DNA from: Spirochaetaceae bacterium
GTDB lineage: Bacteria; Spirochaetota; Spirochaetia; Treponematales; Breznakiellaceae
Direction: 5' to 3'
DNA length: 15,456 nt
Assembly: GCA_031265015.1 (NCBI GenBank)
Contig: JAISDG010000207.1
Coordinates: 1-15,456, forward strand
Under the pieces are notes generated by a model. The model was not told the DNA's origin. It saw only the letters and a list, made by a program, of their open reading frames with translations, and did not search any database. The translations under genes were made by a program, and so were the position numbers. Shown piece by piece: positions 14,030 through 15,456 of the stretch; positions within the stretch are counted from its first letter, which is position 1, and each line of letters begins with the position of its first letter.

Positions 14030-15226
14030 TCATGGAAGATCGTCCACAATATTTATTGCCTTGTGGTTGATCCCGTATTTGGGCTCATCTCCGTTGGCCA
14101 ATGTGTTATCGGAGACGCCCCAGGTACTCATATAATTGCCCACCGCGCCCGCGGGGACATGGATGGTCAGCGTACCGGATGGACCGGTATCGGCAAATAC
14201 GTCGATTGCCCCCAAGATGGGCGGCGCGGCCGGGAGGTTCAGCGTTATCAGGGCAACACAATAACGGAAGGCATAATTACCGATGTTTGTTGCCATCGGG
14301 AGGTTCACTGTTGTCAAGATGGGGTTAGAGCTAAAGGCGTTGGGACCGAAGGTAGTCGCCATCGGGAGATCCACGGTTTCCAGGGCGGGGTTACTGCCGA
14401 GGGCGCCGCCGTCAATGATTACTGCCTTCGGAAGGTATACTGTTTCCAGGACGGTACAGCCGCTGATGGCGTTATTACCAATGTTCGTTACCTCCGGGAG
14501 CCTCAGCGTTGTCAAAGAAGTACACTGAAGAAAGGCGGCAACATCGATGGATGTTACCTTCGGGAGATTCACCGTTGTCAGGGCGAAACACTCCCAGAAA
14601 GCGCTCCTGTCGATGGTTACGGCCTTCGGGAAGCTTACCGTTGTCAAGGTGGTACAGTTCCGGAAGGCATACTCGCCGACATCGTCTATGTTTGCGCCGA
14701 TCACACTCTTAAGGCCGCTAAAGTCCTTGAACGTAGCATTGGATACATCGCCATCTTCTATACTCGTTGCGGCGTTGGGCAGGACCAGGGACACAATCTT
14801 GTCTTTACCGGCAGGGTTTGTATAGTCGGGGTTAAAGATTACATCGGGGCCGCTGGTGTACAGACACCCCGATGAGCCGGAGGGGGTACAGGCGGAAAGG
14901 TTCAGCGTTACGGTTTTGCCCGCGTCGTCTATCACACCCAAAAGGTCCAGCCACTCGCTGCCCGAAAGGTCCAGCGCCACCGCCAGGGGGACGGGGGTCA
15001 CGGTGGCGGCGGCAAGGTATGCCGTGATCTCTTCGATGCTGTACAGGGTGGGGACCGGGGGCGGACCGTTGTCCCCGCCGTCCTTGTTCTTGTACAGGGG
15101 GGCCACCGCCTCTTTCATCCAGGGGTTTTCGCAGCCCCCAAAGCCCGCCGCCAGAACCACCAGAATCCCAAGAGAGAAACCCACAGGCACGCCCTTTAGG
15201 GCTTGCCCCTTCGCCCATGCTTTCAT
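14030..15226 (-). CDS. BspA-type leucine-rich-repeat lipoprotein
   Basis: 398 residues from the ATG at 15226, chosen because GAGGAGGA lies 4-5 nt before it and a signal peptide begins there; an earlier in-frame start at 15304 would place 26 unrelated residues ahead of the signal. A hydrophobic segment ends at FGGC with the lipid-accepting Cys at residue 32, a relaxed lipobox. A linker with NKDGGDNGPPPVP follows, then a nonrepeated region (about 60-170). From residue 172 to about 330 are seven 22-residue repeats of the pattern L-x-x-L-x-L-P-x-x-x-x-I-x-x-x-A-F-x-x-C, as in the treponemal/BspA LRR_5 family. These proteins are surface or periplasmic and often bind host or microbial partners; the ligand here is unknown. 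Downstream come the palindrome cluster and the pyr attenuator. Confidence 0.9.
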   Translation of the reverse strand: MKAWAKGQALKGVPVGFSLGILVVLAAGFGGCENPWMKEAVAPLYKNKDGGDNGPPPVPTLYSIEEITAYLAAATVTPVPLAVALDLSGSEWLDLLGVIDDAGKTVTLNLSACTPSGSSGCLYTSGPDVIFNPDYTNPAGKDKIVSLVLPNAATSIEDGDVSNATFKDFSGLKSVIGANIDDVGEYAFRNCTTLTTVSFPKAVTIDRSAFWECFALTTVNLPKVTSIDVAAFLQCTSLTTLRLPEVTNIGNNAISGCTVLETVYLPKAVIIDGGALGSNPALETVDLPMATTFGPNAFSSNPILTTVNLPMATNIGNYAFRYCVALITLNLPAAPPILGAIDVFADTGPSGTLTIHVPAGAVGNYMSTWGVSDNTLANGDEPKYGINHKAINIVDDLP

Positions 15227-15335
15227 CCGTTCCTCCTCACAGTCATTTACAGTAGAGAACCGCGAACTATAACCGGAAACCCGCGGAGACTCCCCCGCCG
15301 GCAATATAGATACCCCGCCCGCAGGAGTATCTGTC

Positions 15336-15456
15336 TCCGAAGATCATTTTCCGGTCTCCGAAAATCTTTTTCAGAGCTCCAAAGATCATCTTTGGAGGTC
15401 CGAAAATCTTTTTCAGAGCTCCAAAGATCTTCTTTGGAGGTCCGAAAATCTTTTTC
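15336..15456. repeat. 21-bp tandem repeat array, cut by window end
   Basis: Five full 21-bp units and a 16-bp partial unit start at 15336, 15357, 15378, 15399, 15420 and 15441. Two unit types alternate from 15357, giving an almost exact 42-bp higher-order repeat: one begins TCCGAAAATCTTTTTC, the other TCCAAAGATC and is itself a palindrome (TCCAAAGA-TCA-TCTTTGGA at 15378-15396). GATC occurs at 15342, 15384 and 15426, exactly 42 bp apart. The array is AT-rich and lies about 110 bp upstream of the LRR lipoprotein start. Several frames stay open through it because 21 is a multiple of three, so open frames here do not show coding. Confidence 0.9.

Noticed and set aside
14063..14875. Plus-strand open frame of 270 codons opposite the LRR lipoprotein gene
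   Set aside because: Its apparent repeats mirror the 66-bp LRR repeats of the real gene on the minus strand.
15336..15456. CRISPR array
   Set aside because: The units abut directly with no unique spacers, so this is a simple tandem repeat.

Overview
The window looks like chromosome of a spirochaete, most likely a Treponema-lineage bacterium related to the termite-gut treponemes (moderate confidence, from sequence character only). The pointers are a ThyX-type thymidylate synthase, several outer-membrane beta-barrel and lipoprotein genes with relaxed spirochaetal lipoboxes, a BspA-type leucine-rich-repeat lipoprotein, a CsgG-domain/beta-barrel fusion, a large MalT/LuxR-type regulator, and GC-rich genes separated by AT-rich regulatory gaps and palindromic repeats.

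Layout. Positions 1-105 are the 3' part of a 5S rRNA, the tail of an rRNA operon cut by the window edge. A DeoR-family repressor (minus) faces it tail-on and is divergent from an outer-membrane beta-barrel gene (1202-1975, plus); the gap between them holds a promoter for each and a dyad that may be an operator. Then come thyX and a nucleotidyltransferase gene with a small conserved-looking gene behind it (plus).

From about 4223 to 5249 the character changes: a more AT-rich lipoprotein gene is followed by a 488-base gene-free stretch full of hairpins. Its outer ends look like the R and L boxes of an integron attC site. Next is a CsgG/beta-barrel fusion whose stop codon overlaps a Dam-type adenine methylase gene, and then an 893-residue MalT-like regulator.

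From 10030 to 13688 the minus strand carries a compact pyrimidine operon, pyrB-pyrI-pyrC-pyrF. It covers carbamoyl phosphate to dihydroorotate, and then the final OMP-to-UMP step. Its leader contains a promoter candidate, an 11-codon open frame and an intrinsic terminator beginning exactly at that frame's stop codon, an arrangement that suggests attenuation. Upstream lie a cluster of perfect palindromes (13844-14011), a 22-residue-repeat LRR lipoprotein gene (minus), and an array of 21-bp tandem repeats with GATC every 42 bp that runs off the window end.

How they fit together: pyrBICF supplies UMP and thyX draws on the same pyrimidine pool for dTMP. The envelope genes (two barrels, two lipoproteins) are separate single units, and the DeoR and MalT-like regulators have no enzyme operon next to them that reveals their targets. 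The most unusual items are the pyr leader, the attC-like element, and the GATC-bearing tandem array in the same window as an orphan Dam methylase.
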